Counted from the first letter of the stretch, positions 32,902-46,272 are shown. The stretch: DNA of 64,000 bases from Agapanthus africanus (GCA_030015575.1 JASDDO010000024.1:38402114-38466113); one strand, 5' to 3'. Numbers and translations are program-made. Notes: a model not told the origin generated them from the letters alone.

Positions 32902-34792
32902 TGTAAGTCGATGTACAACACCCCACGACTTGCGGGGAGGCGGAAAATTGAAAAACGATCTTGTTTTAGGCGTAAACATCGACTAACCGAGAATCTTTGC
33001 TAAACTATAACTAACAAGAAACCATAGAAGTGTTAACTACTATGATAAGTGATTATACCTAATGAACCGTGTCCTTCGTCTTTCCGTTCTCCACGTCCTC
33101 TCCGGCCTTCTCTATGTAGTAGATGATCCACCCGAGAGCTTTACTTCAAGCTTCACCTCTAACTTGAGGTAACTAGGTTTCTTAAAGTGCTAATCTAAGT
33201 AACCTAGGTGATATAGAGAATGGTTAAGGATTAAGTAGTCTATTCTAATCCTTGGTCTCAACACATGAGAGGGGAGGATTAGAGTTTGAAGAGAGAGAGC
33301 TTGAGGAGAGAGAAAGTGAGCAAGAGAATGGAATGAGATAATGATCTATCATAATATATATGATGCATTATTATTTATCCATAAAAGAAAATAAAGGATT
33401 TAACAACCATGCTTCATAAATACAAATGGGTGATTCATCTCCATGAGTCATTAAGCATTTATGATGCATTAATGACATGGATGAATCACACAAATGAGTC
33501 ACTAATCCCATTTAATGCATATGCCACCTTAACCCTCAAGTCACCATATTCTAGAAGCTTCTCGCGAAATTACGAGAACGCCCCTCCTATTCGTGAAAAC
33601 ACGGAAAAACTTTAGACTGTATAAATCCAATAACCGGATACAAGAAACTGGCTTAAACCAAAGCCGGCTAGTAAAAACTGTCCGGATGTCGTACGTGCGT
33701 AAACACATGTATGCGTCCGAACCCTTATCGTAAAACCATACGACCTCTATATCGTTTCGCCTGGAGCAGGGAAACTCTTTGTGTGGGACTTTAATGACTT
33801 AACTGCTACGCGGGCAGTGGGTTTAACCACAGACCGCAAGCGGCACTAGCTGTACGTAACGGTCCCCAGGTAGATGTCGATAAGAAGGCCGATGAGGAAA
33901 CCCATCCGAACTCCTACTGAGTCTGATGTGACAATCTCCGTACAGTCCGGTCTGTTCGTCTAAGACTATCGCATATCGGGCCTAGGGTGGCGGCAAGCGT
34001 CAGTCCCCTAATAGCGGTATATGTCGTGTCGGAGTGAAGCCCATTACACCCTGAGAAACTACTGGAACCTACCAGCAAATCTCGCTTGCCCTGGCCAGGG
34101 ACTTTGCGTAATGGCTCTTTGACACAGCGCGATATCAACTCCCAATACCGGGAGAGACGAATCCTGTCTAACTGCCACTGCCTCCAAGTGCTCGGGACTG
34201 CACCCAACTGCTACCTGTTTGCACGACTCCTTTGAGCCGTGGTAGGGTAGCAATCTAAGAACAGTGGGACACACTCGAGGCGAAGTAGCAGTGTCAAGTC
34301 TGCGGACTATGCTGTACTCATGTCACCTGGGAACTGTTAACTGACGACTGGTATAAAACCAACCTACAGTTCCCTGCGAGTCCTGTCCGGTGTACCCGTA
34401 ACCTAACGAGCACCTGTATACTATCTCCAGTACGACGTACTGACGGCTGTGGGACAGACCATCTCCCCAACTGGGATGAGAAGCGTACACACTAGTCTAC
34501 TCCGGAGTATCGATGCCCTGTCTCGATAATCCTACGACTAGAGACCTGAATAAGTATGTGCTTGTAGACTACCCAGCCCCCACTAATGTGACTGCCATCA
34601 CTACGCTGGTAGTCAAACAAGATCCTAAGAGCTCTATCAATACGTATACTCACATATTAAGATAGAAAAACCAAGTAGCATACTACCATGTTTAGCAAGA
34701 CTGTTATATACATGTGAATATCCCAAGCTTCCATTAAGTAATATACAAACTAGTATGATACAATAATGGCCCCTAGGGAATATACACTAACA
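32902..34792 (-). repeat. Element E 5' LTR
   Basis: Partner of 24973-26863: equal length, same ends, same orientation, followed by the second atgag target copy. Confidence 0.95.
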
Positions 34793-34797
34793 ATGAG

Positions 34798-35281
34798 AAG
34801 CCGCTTTGACGACTTCATTTACCGGAGCAGGGATGGCTATCTGTTTCGGAATAGCCCTTTCAGATATTGCAGGCTTTTTTACGGGCCCATTAGAGTTTTG
34901 GCCCAGTCTGTTAAAGACTGAGGCGTTGGATTTGGGCGACCCGTTGAGAGGGACCGCGGTAGTCGTAAGCCGATCAAAGACCGACTTCTTCGGAACTTCT
35001 TGCGATGGCAGTGGGGCGTTGAAGCTTATGGGTGGGAGCATAGTCCCAAAGAACAGTCCAGTTGTGGCCTGAGTCACCTGTTCCATTGGCATCGTAAAAA
35101 TGGAGGCCGCTTGAGGCCCATAGGTCTCTCCTCCAGAAAGGACGGAGTGGGAGTTGTTGCAGTTGTTGCAGTTGAAAGCCATTGGTCTTCCGTTTTCTGC
35201 ACGGAGTAAGACACCAAATCTTAGTACCTCGAATCTAGGGGAAACCATAGCAAACCGCGATTCGTTTGCGAAACACGACAC
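34798..35281 (-). pseudogene. Element B gag N-terminus, upstream of E
   Basis: Open from 35281. The start matching A's gag is MAFNCNN at about 35179. It contains GGETYGPQAA and the motifs KSVFDRL and ASVFNRL, then is cut by E after KAAS. In this half B has no stop where A has TAA at 3435 (B reads MEQVTQ). The remaining three SxFxRL motifs follow E at 24972 downwards. Confidence 0.88.
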
Positions 35282-35309
35282 ACGAAGTGTGGAGTGGAAA
35301 GAGGAAAAG

Positions 35310-35327
35310 GTCCCACCGGGCGTGTCG
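35310..35327 (-). other. Primer-binding site of B
   Basis: The minus strand reads cgacacgcccggtgggac after a gattc spacer, matching A's site (tggcacgtccggtggga) except for changes at the first bases. The loss of TGG suggests decay. Confidence 0.65.
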
Positions 35328-35332
35328 GAATC

Positions 35333-38040
35333 TGGTCTCCACCGAAAGCCGCGACCGGGACCGCGTAGGTCGTCCGGCCTGAATTTTGGGGGCAGATGCT
35401 ATTTGGTTTTATCCGTCCACCTCTCTGAAGATGCCAAGTTGATTTATGGCTTCGTGTATCGAAGGTTTAGACGGATGAGGCCGATGTAGCAGACTTCGTC
35501 AGATTCCCCCCTATTATGAGGTTTTTTTTTTTATTGTGGGGACGCTTTTCCCTGCAGGCGCAAGCCCTACAGTTAATTACGCTACCGCATCGCGGTAACA
35601 ACTTTCTCCTTCTCCAGATGGTCACATCGTGTCGTGTGTGTTTGTTTTCTTTTTTGGTTGCCCATGGATTGTATATGGAGACTAATTTATGTTGTTGCCC
35701 GTAGGGCGTGGATTAGTCCAAATCCGTATTTTCTTAGATTTGGGTTTGGGTTGGGTTTAAGGATCGTTAATCTCATTTGAGACTAAGATCAACTTAAACG
35801 TTTGTTAAGCATACGTTAGTCTAATTTTATACTAAGATCTATTTAACAGGATCATTTAGATCCAACAAAAGAGCACTTGGACTCTATTGTTTTAGTTTAG
35901 GGACATTGCGGTCCATTGGGTTTAAGGACATCATAGTCCGTGATAATTTAAAGACGTCATAGTCTGTAAAGTTTAAAGACATCATAGTCTATGAGTTTAA
36001 GGACCTCACAGTCTATAAAGTTTAAGGACATCATAATCCATGAGTTTAAGGACCCCATAGTCCGTAAAGTTTAAGGACATCATAGTCCAGTTTAAAGACG
36101 TCGTAGTCTGTGTGGTTTTAGTTCAACCGTTTGGGGATGCACCAAAAGTTATTGGTTATCGGGACCCTCCATCTCTCTGAAGACGTTGAAGAATTACAAC
36201 GACATATATCAGAGGTATGAAGAGATGTACCCTTGAACCAATGTTGGTTGGGAGATCTGTAGTCAAGTTTGGGACTAAGACCAGTTAAAAAGGTTTATGA
36301 GTGTATGGGCTCAATTAATCTAAATGAGGGATTTGTGGCCAACTTGGGCTCGGCCCACTAAATTAAAATGTTGAACATTTATTTGGGCTCGACCCTTTTT
36401 ATTTAACAATGCTGAGCATTGGTTTGAGTTCTGACAACTTTTTGTCTTTTGTTGAGTGTTGAGCACTCATTATAGAACAGTTTATGTTCCCTCAGCGCAC
36501 ATGTGAGGAGCACGTGGTGCGCTTGGCGCTGAGCGTCAGATTTAGGGCGTTAAGGCGCTTCCTGTGAAAGAGCGCACACGTGGCGCGCTTGGCGCTGAGC
36601 GCCAGTTAATGAGCGCAGAGCGCTCTTTATGAAATAGCGCACACGTGAGGAGCATGTGGTGCGCTTGGTGCTGAGCACCAGTAAATGAGTGCAGAGCGCT
36701 CCTTGTGAAATAGCGCACACGTGAGGAGCACGTGTCGCGCTTGGCGCTGAGCGCCAGTTAATGAGTGCAGAGCGCTCCTTCTGAAATAGCACACACGTCA
36801 GGAGCACGTGGTGCTCTTGGCGCTGAGCGCCAACCTTGAAGCGCTGGGCGCTTCTTTTAAAATAGCGCTTGGCGCTGCGGCGCTGTGCACCAGTCTTGGA
36901 GCGCTGAGGCGCTTCTTTTTAATTTGGAGCGCTAAGGCTCTTTTTTGGCAACTTTGATCAGTTCTGCGCTCTGAGAATTAAATTCTCATTTATAAGAGAT
37001 TTTGTCTCGTGGGTCTAAGAATAAAGTTTTTATTTTTATAGGAGATGTTACAATCTCTTATTTTTTTATGAAAGGCTTTGCCTTTATGGATCTGTGATCT
37101 GAAGAGAATTGAATTCTTCTTCCCTTTTTTTTTATGATAAGATGTTATGATCTCTTTGTGAAAGACCTCTTTCTTATAGATCTATGATCTAGAAAAAGAA
37201 CTAATTTCTTCTTTTCTTGATTATATGCTTTGATCTCTCTGTTTTATTTACCTTGAAGAAATTCTTCTTCTTCCGAGAGCTTGCTCTTTTCTCTGAAATT
37301 TCTCAAAGTTTGTAGGGGGTTCCTCTATGCAAGACTTGAAGTCTTCGGTCTTTTATATAAGGGAGGCTGATTTGTTAAATCAGTTGAAGAGATCTTTTCT
37401 CCAATTGATTTGGGAATGTTTCCCACTGTTGGATCTTTGATCCAAGGGCTTCTGTTTTTCAGAAAGCAATCTTCTTGTTTTTAACAAGATTGGGAAAATC
37501 TTTTCCCATACAGAACTTATTCTGTATCTTGGTGATTTTTAATCACCTTTGGATCTTTGATCCAACGGTGCTCTAATTTACAGAGCACAATCTTTCCTGT
37601 TTGGAAAGATTTGAGAGGTATTTCCTCAGCATAATTTTAATCTGTAATTTGATAATTTATTCATCTTAGTCGGATCTTTGATCCAATGGTGGAGAACATT
37701 TAGTTCTAGCGCTTGGCGCTCTCGTGCTTTGCACGTGAGGCGCTGCCTCAGAGTCTTTGACTCTTAGCGCTGGAGCTCCTGCCGCTAGCACTCTCGTGCT
37801 TTGCACGTGAGGCGTTGCCTCAGAGTCTTTGACTCTTAGCGCAGGCGCTCCTTGTGGTAGCGCTCTTGTGCTTTGCACGTGAGGCGCTCCTGGTACTAGC
37901 GCTCTCGTGCTTTACACATGAGGCGCTGCCTCCGAGTCTTTGACTCTTCAGCGCCAGCGCTCTCGTGCTTTGCACGTGAGGCGCTGCCTCAGTTCAAATT
38001 TTGAATTTTGAGTAGAGCTTTACTCTCAATTGGGGAAACA
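35333..38040 (-). repeat. Element B 5' LTR (2.7 kb)
   Basis: Same ends and internal arrays as 10354-13169. It is about 110 bp shorter, mainly through lost repeat units in the 76-bp and 70-bp arrays, and carries many point differences, so B is much older than E. The inverse TATA is at about 37350-37360. Confidence 0.9.
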
Positions 38041-39338
38041 CCGACCCTACAGCCATCTAATGAAGAAGGGGACCCCGTTCGTTTGGGATCATAAATGCCA
38101 AAGTGCACTGGACGAAATCAAGAAATATTTGCAAAACCCGCCGGTACTGACTGCTCCGGTCAAGGGAAAGCCCCTCATCCTGTACACAACGGCCCTTAAA
38201 GATTCTTTAGGCGAGCTATGGGCACAGGAGAACGACCAGGGGAAGGAGAGAGCTCTCTACTATTTGAGTCGAGTTTTTCTGAGGGTAGAAAACAACTGCT
38301 CCCCCATTGAAAAGTATTGCCTGGCACTGATCTTCGCGATAATGATGCTTCGACATTATGCTTTGGCACATGAGGTCCATCTCATATCAAAGGTGGATCC
38401 TCTCAAATATTTCATGTCAAGAGCCTTACTAACAGGAAGACTTGCCAAATGGGCCCTTCTCTTGATGGAGTTCTCAATAACGTATCGACCCTTCAAGGCA
38501 GTGAAAGGTTAGGCCATCGCCGACTTTCTCGCTGAGCATCCGATATCAGCCAACTCTCTCTTAAATTGCGAATTGCTAGATGAACATGCGTTTAACGCAA
38601 TTAAAGGGGAGAAGGAAGAAAATAATGCCAGATGGGAACTATACTTCGATAGAGCATCTTCCTTGAAGAAGCGAAAGCAAAACACCCATATAATCAAAGC
38701 CGGGGTAGGTCTTATCTTCGTGACTCCGTAAGGAGGGATAATACATTTCGTCCTTTCCTTAACAGAGCCGAGGACAAACAATGTGGCTAAGTACGAAGCT
38801 TTGATAGCGGGTCTTGAGATTGTTGTCGATATGGGAATCGAAAACATCCTCATATATGGAGACTTCCAGGTAGTCGTTAGCCAAGTAAATAGCGACTATC
38901 AGACGTGTAAACCGGAGTTGGTAAAATATGGCGAAAGAGTGCAGCAACTGAAGACTCAAATTCCCTCCTACATACTGGAAAGCATACCGCGTGCGGAAAA
39001 TAGCAAGGTGGATGTGTTAGCCAAGCTCGCTAAAGAACTGGTCGACGAAAACCTCGATGACGTAAGGATCATTGTGCAAAGCCGCTGTATTCTCACGCTA
39101 GCAGAAATATCTCCGGAGTCGTCTTAAAGAAAGGAAATGACCGAAAAAGCAGCCTTCCAATTAGAGGATGAAGAAAAGGATAAGGATTGGAGAGAAGTCT
39201 TCATAGACTGCTTCAAATCCCATCGAACACCCGAAAACGCATTTTCGAGACATCAACTCATGAAACGAGCTCTGTTTTTTGCCTTCGTCAATGATACTCT
39301 ATATAAGAGATCGTTCGACAGTTTGTGGCTAAGGTGCC
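38041..39338 (+). pseudogene. Element A RT end and two RNase H domains
   Basis: Continues the reading cut at 10353: HRPYSHLMKKGTPFVWD, then first RNase H (LILYTTALKDSLGELWAQ), a TAG near 38510, and the second RNase H: ELYFDRASS, NNVAKYEALIAGL, IYGDFQVVVSQ and NSKVDVLAKLA. The catalytic Glu that B has in NEAEYKA is Lys here, so this domain was probably inactive even before the stops. A further stop is near 38730 (Gln in B). It ends at SLWLRCL, cut by C at 39338. Confidence 0.9.
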
Positions 39339-41136
39339 TGATTGATCTAATCAAAGATTCTCACCTCTATGATTTTAAAGAAAAAGATTTAGTAAAGAAG
39401 TGATGAAATGTTTTGGAGTTTAGTAACCGCAATAAATAACGGTGTCGCGTGTAGCGAGTGTTAATGAGTACGGGTCGTCCTCTGGGATTCGTGGAACTTG
39501 TCAATTCTTACTTTAGTTGAGTCGAAAGAAATAGTAAAGAAAATTCAAGAAGTAGTTCAAGATTGAGTTGAATTCATATTTTCAAGAAGTTTAAGAAATC
39601 GTTTTCAAGAAAGAGAATTCAAGATAATGTTCAAGATTTAGTTATCAAGAAAATTGAAGAATACTTGTAGGATTCGAATGGAATTAGTAGCCAATGATGA
39701 TGATTCAAGATGATTCATCTTATCTATTGATAGAATTACTACTAGATCAATGGCTATTAATGAGAATTAGGGATCCTTTGAAGAAACTAAGGTTTCTCCT
39801 TCATTGCCCTTTGTCCTTTCATTAATTGCCAATCTTATCTAGCCTTTAGCAAGAAAGATCATCAATCTAATCCCTAAATTGTGATGAAATTCTCAATAGA
39901 TTGATCTCACTCACAATTTGGACATTAATGATTCTTTTTGCTAAAGTTTATAATCTCCATAATACTTAAGATGAATATAGAATTCTTTCACCATTTGATC
40001 TACCAAATTCCTTCGAATCCTTATCAAGCGGAGATTACTCACACATTATGAAAATATAAGAATTAACAAATAGAGATTTCATAATGTGAAGAATTAAAGA
40101 AAGCGAGATTAAAAGTAATGATCACCTTTATTATTCAACTTCAAATTACAATTTCTTCAATCCGAGATTACAAGAAAATTCGCTCTGATCACTCCCTTGA
40201 AGAGGTAATTTCTCTATCGATCTTCGCTTCACTCGATCACCATGAGTCTTGGATCTATTGAGGATCACGTGCTCTTGATGACGATCGACTTTGTGTAAAG
40301 GATCTTGAATGATCTCGCTCGATGAATTTCTCACGATTCTTGATTTTGGATCTTGATTTGGAATTGGATCTTGATTTGGTTTTTTTTGATCAAAAGTTTC
40401 CCACTAAAAAATCAACAACCAATTAATGTAGGCTTAGGTCCCTTTTTATAGCCCTTAATCAAGCTTCCTTCATAAGCTAGGTTGTTATAGAGAGGCTTCT
40501 AGAATAAGCTAGGTTGTTATGCAGCTTGATCAATAAGCTAGGTTGTTGTAGAGATGTTTCCAGAACAAAGTTGTTACAATGAAGCGTCCTCAGCAAGCTA
40601 GGAAGTTGCAATGAAGCTTCTAGAGAAATATTTATTGCCGACCACACAACTCGGCTGGAGAAATATTTATTGCCGACCCCACAACTCGGCCACGGATCCG
40701 CGGCGACTTGGGCTGACTCGGCCGCGATTCCGTGGCCGATTGGTGTCTTCACGACTCCAATTTTCTGTGGTCTTCTGGTATTGATCTCGGGGTATTTATT
40801 TGATATCTGAAATCTTTTTATCTCTTCTGAATCTCTCCCAAAATTTAACTCTTTGATTTCCTGTATTTTTATCGGCGAATTTGCGATTCCGATATCTGAC
40901 CTGAGCTGATTTTTGCACAAGATCTCAATAAAGGATGTTAGAGATATATAATATTATGCGTGAAATAATAAACATACAATTTTCTTCAAAAGTGTTGATT
41001 ATAATGTATAACACATGGTAATTGATATTTTCCAGACAAACTTGTAATATGTGTTATATTTATAATAAACACCCTTAGATGATTAGAAAAGTGAAGAAAT
41101 TGTTATGTTAAAAATTGCAATATTTTCGACTGAACA
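39339..41136 (-). repeat. Element C 3' LTR
   Basis: Plus-strand ends tgattgatctaatc and cgactgaaca. It contains an inverse TATA (ctataaaaaggg on the minus strand, about 40441-40455) and a GC-rich palindrome pair (40683-40740). Confidence 0.92.
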
Positions 41137-42470
41137 AACTCTCCCAAACTTGACTTTGATCGTCCCGAGCAAACTTCTTTTGTTCAAGAGAAGGAGAAAA
41201 GAAAAAGAAAAAGAAAAACTAACCAGCACACTTTCGTAGGCAACACGATTGCACTGAGCACGTGCAACAAGCTTTTAAACCTCTAGGTGTCCCTAGTAGA
41301 AGGAGTGTTGTCTCCTGAGGGTTTTCAGCGGATTGCATCCACAAAATCCTATAATAAAAGGAAGACTGTGAAAGTTACATATAAAGATCAGAACTATAAA
41401 AGAAAGAACTTGAAAGTCAGAGTTTTCAACTACACCAGCTTTTCAGTTGTCATGAGCTCTATCTTAATAGTCATGAAAAGATGTTAGAAATCATATCATC
41501 CTTCAATAAAACATCGCCTTTATTCTTCATCCCTACCTGTCTTCCGAGCACCGATCATATACCCCTACGTTTGTGTAAAAGATATCGCTACACTCGGAGA
41601 ATTCAATTCAAGCTATCATACTCTTGTCCATCTACTTCAGTACTTTTTAATCGGTTAATATTTTGGATGGAATTGTTCACACATTCTTCATGTGACCATT
41701 AATACTTCTTGAGGTACTAACCGACCGATTACTAAATGTGCTCACTTATTAGGCGTAATTAGCAATTTTCTCGTCTTGCAACACTTAAGGCTTAGCAGTG
41801 ACTCCCAAACCATTTGGTCTAAGGCACTAGGTGATGAAGCACCATCGCTATATTTTTTATGCTGCCTTGGTGATTACAAAACCAGTGTTCATTTTTCTTC
41901 ACCATTTTATACTTTTATACTTCATTTTTATTTTCTTCGTACTTTGGATTTTAGACAAGAGCATTTCAAGGTATCCTCTACTATCCCGAGTTTCAAGACG
42001 TGTGTAAGTGCGTATAGTAGGGCATCAATGTTCAAATGTCTGGCCTCAAGAATAGAAACTATTTTTCAGACTTATTTTTATTCTAAGATTAGTGACTTTC
42101 TTCATCTTACTAACCCTTGGGACAACAGCTCATAACTACTTATTACTAGTTTCATTTAAGAAAACATCTAACTTTCTTGGTTTTATTAAATTCTTCCAAT
42201 CTTTTAAATGTAATTTTTCACTTTCTAATCTTTCATTATAAAAGAAAAATTTTGTGCTTATGCAAAGTGTAATGCAAAGTAATGCTTAAATAAGCACAAA
42301 CCACCCCTAAACTTGTTTACAGCAGTGTCCTTACTGTTGTCATCTTGTAAATCTCAAAAACCTGTAGACTTGGGAGGATAAGTTATTAACGGGGGCAAGT
42401 ATAAATGAAAGTGAAATATTCCCCCAAACTTATTTTTTAGTACTCACCTCCATTCTTAAGATGAGACAAT
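41137..42470 (-). other. Element C 3' UTR and polypurine tract
   Basis: The minus strand reads caagtttgggagagtt just before the LTR, the polypurine tract. The rest, 1.3 kb of AT-rich sequence, shows no coherent frame; many Athila elements have an env-like gene here, this one does not. Confidence 0.7.
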
Positions 42471-43890
42471 ATTATCGAGACATGGAGGTGAGACGGAGGA
42501 AATTTAGTTATGATAAATCGGCTCCTGTAAAAACAGGAGCTCCTCCGTGGGGTCAGCGGAAAGATACGGTTTTAATCTATGCCCATTCACTTTGAAAATT
42601 GAACCATTTTTACTATTTTCAACTTCAACTGCCCCGTACGGGTATACATACCGCACCACAAATGGTCCTTTCCAACGAGATCTTAGTTTACCCGCATGAA
42701 GATGGAGACGAGAATCGTAAAGAAGGACTTGTTGTCATGGGGTAAAAGTTCTTCTCAAAATATTTTTATCGTGAAATACCTTAGTCTGGTTCTTTACTAT
42801 CACCGCATTATCATAAGCTTCATCGCGGAGTTCGCTTAGCTCATTTAATTGTAGCTTTCGAAAGTTGCAGGCTTGATTTACATCGAAATTAAGTTCTTTA
42901 ATGGCCCACATTGCTTTATGCTCAATCTTGACAGGAAGGTGGCAAGCCTTTCCAAACACTAGACGGTAAGAAGACATACCAAGATCAGTCTTATAAGCGG
43001 TACGGAATGCCCAAAGAGTATCCGTCAATTTGGATGACCAATCTTTCCGGTTTTTAGAAACTGTTTTCTCCAAAATTTTTTAGATTTGCCTGTTGGAAAT
43101 CTCAGCTTGCCCGCTCGTTTGGGGATAATAGGGTGTAGAAAGTCTCTGGTTGATCGAATATTTCCACATCAAAGTCTCGAAAGACCGATTACAGAAATGA
43201 GTCCCATTGTCGCTAATTATAGCGCGAGGGTGCCTAAATCGCAAAAAGATATTTTCTTTAAGAAACTTAATAACAACCTTGTTATCATTAGTGCGACATG
43301 GTTTTTCTTCCACCCATTTTTGAGACGTAATCAACCGCTAACAAGATATACAAATTCCCAAAAGAGTTGGGAAAAAGACTCATAAAATCAATACCCCAAA
43401 CATCGAAAATTTCTACAACCAAGATAGGTTGGACAAGCATCTCATTTCTCCGAGAAATCTGACCCGTGTGTTAACACCGTGGACAAGTTTTGCAATGATC
43501 AAATGCATCTTTGAATAACGTAGGCCAGTAAAAACCACATTGCAAAACTTTCTCCGCCGTTTTACGTAGACCAAAGTGACCACCACATGCCTGATCATGA
43601 CTGAACGACAAAACACTCTTGAATTCATCATTGGGGACACATCTGCGAATGATTTGGTCAGGACAATACTTAAACAAATAAGGTTCATCCCAGTAAAAAT
43701 GCTTTACTCGGGATAGAAATCGATGTTTGTCTTGTTTAGACCATTTGCTGGGAATAAGTCTTATTGCTAGATAATTCACAATATCCACGAACCAAGGTTC
43801 GCAGGATACATTCAAGAGCAGTTTGTCAGGAAAAGAGTCGTTTATTGGCAAGGTCACAGTAGGTGAAGAAGAGATGCGTGAAAGATGGTC
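42471..43890 (-). pseudogene. Element C integrase
   Basis: Pieces 43857-43413, 43334-43080 and 43073-42735, separated by stops and small frame changes. Zinc-binding part: HDQACGGHFGLRKTAEKV and CKTCPRC. Core: [19 protein letters not shown] and SGQAEISNRQI (Asp, Asp, Glu kept). C-terminal: [20 protein letters not shown], then the typical Athila tail [11 protein letters not shown] and [10 protein letters not shown] near 42550. It inserts DNA copies into chromosomes. Confidence 0.9.
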
Positions 43891-43895
43891 GGCTA

Positions 43896-45303
43896 CTACG
43901 TTTTCATATCCTTTCTTATCTCGAATGACAGATCAAATTCTTGTAATAATAGGATCCAACGTATTAACCTACCCTTAGCATCCTTTTTAGATAAAATATG
44001 TTTTAGGGCGGAGTGATCGGTGTAAACCACAATCGGTGAGCCAATCAAGTAAGGCCTGAATTTTTCTAATGAAAATACAACTGTCAAGAGCCAATCAAGG
44101 TCTTACTTGCATAATAAATCGCATGTGGCATCTTATCAATATGCAGTCCTAAGACTGCACCAACAGCAAAATCTGATGCATCACACATAAGCTCAAACGG
44201 GTGGTTCCAATCAGGAGATGATAGAACGGGGGCTGTAGTGAGAGATCTTTTAAGTGATTCAAAAGCAGCCTCGCAATCCGAATCAAAGTGAAATGTAGTA
44301 TCCTTGGCCAAGAGAAGAGTTAAAAGTCTAGCAATTTTGCTAAAATCCTTAATGAATCTTCTATTAAATCCTGCATGACCAAGGAAAGATCGTACATCTT
44401 TGATGCATTTGGGATGAGGAAGGTTATGAATGACATCTATTTTAGCTCTGTCTACCTCAATGCCTTTTCGTGAAATGACATGTCCAAGCACGATACCTTC
44501 TTGGACCATGAAATTGCATTTTTCCCAATTCAATGTTAAGTTCTTATCCTTACAGCGGGCAAGAACAGCATCAAGATGATATAGGCAATCTTCAAATGAG
44601 TCCCCGAATATAGAGAAATTGTCCATGAAAATCTCTAGAAAATTCTCGACCATGTCAGAGAATATCCCATCATACACCGCTGAAATGTAGCGGGACCATC
44701 GCATAACCCAAAGGGCATGCGTCTATAAGCAAATGTACCGAAAGGACAAGTAAATGTTGTTTTATCTTGATCCTTTTCGACAATAGGGACCTGGTTATAG
44801 CCAGAGTATCCGTCCATGAAACAATAATATTCATGTCCAGCTAATCGTTTCAACATCTGGTTAATGAAAGGTAGAGGGAAGTGGTCTTTCCTCATTGCGG
44901 CATTAAGTTTTCTATAATCAATACATACACGCCACTCAGTTTGGGTGTGTGTTTGGATCAACTCATTAGCCTCATTTGTTATGACCGTGATGCCGGACTT
45001 TTTAGGGACTACATGAATAGGACTTACCCATTGGCTATCAGAGATTGGGTAAATTATACCACTATCAAGGCACTTGACAATTTCTTTCTTTACCGTCTCC
45101 TTCATGATGGGATTTAACCATCTTTGTGGTTCTCGGGTTGGCTTGGCTTCATCCATCAAATGTATATGATGTTCTACAATCAAGGCACTAATCCCTTTGT
45201 TGTATGCCATTGTCCAACCAAATGCTTGCCGATTAGATCTCAAGATCATCAAAAGAGCATCCTTTTGCTCTAAAGCTAGAAAAGCGGATATGATCACAGG
45301 CAA
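43896..45303 (-). pseudogene. Element C reverse transcriptase and RNase H
   Basis: RT from PVIISAFLALEQK: IHVVPKKSGITVITNEANE, WRVCIDYRKLNAAMRKDHFP, DGYSGYNQVPI and MPFGLCDGPATFQRCMM, then a one-base frame change near 44690 and FMDNFSIFG. The second catalytic Asp of the usual FMDD/YVDD box is Asn. RNase H: ELMCDASDFAVGAVLG; a short gap near 44087 joins it to [16 protein letters not shown] and [13 protein letters not shown]. Single RNase H, as normal for Athila. Confidence 0.9.
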
Positions 45304-45318
45304 AGACTCATTGTCACC

Positions 45319-46272
45319 TCAATATGCATATTTAAGATGAGAAGGTAACTGTTTGAGATCTAATGTCGGCGGAGAGACAATAGAAGGTGGGGTAAGGGAA
45401 TGATATTCGGATTCTCGAAGAAGTTCATAACCTGTGTAGGATATTGACTCGGAAAGTGCTACTGACTTTTGTGATGAGTCAAAAGGTTCAAACTCGAGGG
45501 TGGATTCGTCAAAAGTGTCCTCACTATGATACTGTGCAAGATCAAACAATGATGTGCTAATGTTGTCAAGATCATCAAAACAAAGTTCATCAACCTTGCA
45601 GATTTCGGGAGCTATCTCGTGGACAGAACAAACATAAAGAATATGAGTAGAAGTTTCAGATGGTTGACGTCCAAGCTTGTAAATGTTAAGCTCAATCGAC
45701 ATTTTTCCGAAGGATAGGTTCATAGAACCATTTCAGCAATTGATTACAGCATGTGAAGTGGCTAAGAAGGGTCGACCGAGAATCACCGTAATTTGGTTCC
45801 ATGGGTTCGTTACAGGCTGTGTGTCTAGAACAATAAAGTCCACAGGGAATATAAATTCCCCGACCTTTATCAACACATCCTCAAGTTCACCCCTAGGTTT
45901 GGTGATAGATCGATCTGTCATTTGGAGATTGCAGTGGGCATGTTTCAACTCTCCAATACCTAACTGCTTATAGACAGAGTATGGAAGCAGGTCAACACTA
46001 GCGCCAAGGTCGAGTAGAGCACAGTTAATATTTTTCCCCCCAATAGAAATAGAGATTGTAGGACAGCCAGAGTCCTTACTTTTCTTTGGTAACTGATGGG
46101 TAAAAGCTGTGCTAACATTACTCGTCATGAACACTTTTTTCGGCACTTGAGTCTTCCTCTTCCTAGTGCACAAGTCCTTTAGAATTTTCGCATAGGAAGA
46201 AACTTGTTGGATAATATCTAGGAGAGGGATATTTATGTTAACATGTTTAAACATTTCCATAATCTTCTCCAT
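45319..46272 (-). pseudogene. Element C protease
   Basis: MEKIMEMFKHVNINIPLLDI is the standard Athila run-in. The retropepsin active site is CALLDLGASVDLLP (DLG in place of DTG, usual in Athila), with ILGRPFLATSHAVINC after it. The same frame continues to 45319 with one stop near 45733, and on to the RT with another near 45319. Confidence 0.88.

Larger units (their letters stand above)
24973..34792 (-). mobile_element. Element E: Angela/BARE-like Ty1/copia, nearly intact
   Basis: 9,820 bp with two 1,891-bp LTRs (24973-26863, 32902-34792) and TSD atgag on both sides (24968-24972, 34793-34797). Order on the minus strand: 5' LTR, primer site, 2-kb leader, gag-protease-integrase-RT-RNase H, polypurine tract, 3' LTR. 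The size, long leader and gag sequence resemble barley BARE-1 (Angela lineage). The LTRs differ by only a few percent by eye, making it the youngest of the well-bounded elements. It sits inside B's gag; skipping it restores B's reading frame. Confidence 0.95.
10354..38040 (-). mobile_element. Element B: Tat-type Ty3/gypsy with antisense PMD gene, split by E
   Basis: Minus-strand element of the same family as A. 5' LTR 35333-38040, primer site 35310-35327, gag (35281 to 34798, then 24972 to about 24560), protease remnant, RT-RNase H (24462-22336), integrase (22335-21232), 3' UTR, antisense gene (13171-18588) and 3' LTR (10354-13169). It is flanked by ccgca/ccgac, two one-base variants of an expected ccgcc. 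Without E it is about 17.9 kb. Two internal deletions remove most of gag and protease, so it could not move alone. Confidence 0.9.

Noticed and set aside
40683..40740. Cloning-vector contamination (BamHI/SacII-like words in GC-rich palindromes)
   Set aside because: Related palindromes with point differences occur at four places inside C and E at consistent positions, so they are genomic.
41137..42470. env-like gene of Athila element C
   Set aside because: No frame of meaningful length, signal peptide or membrane segment on the minus strand; short plus-strand frames are chance.
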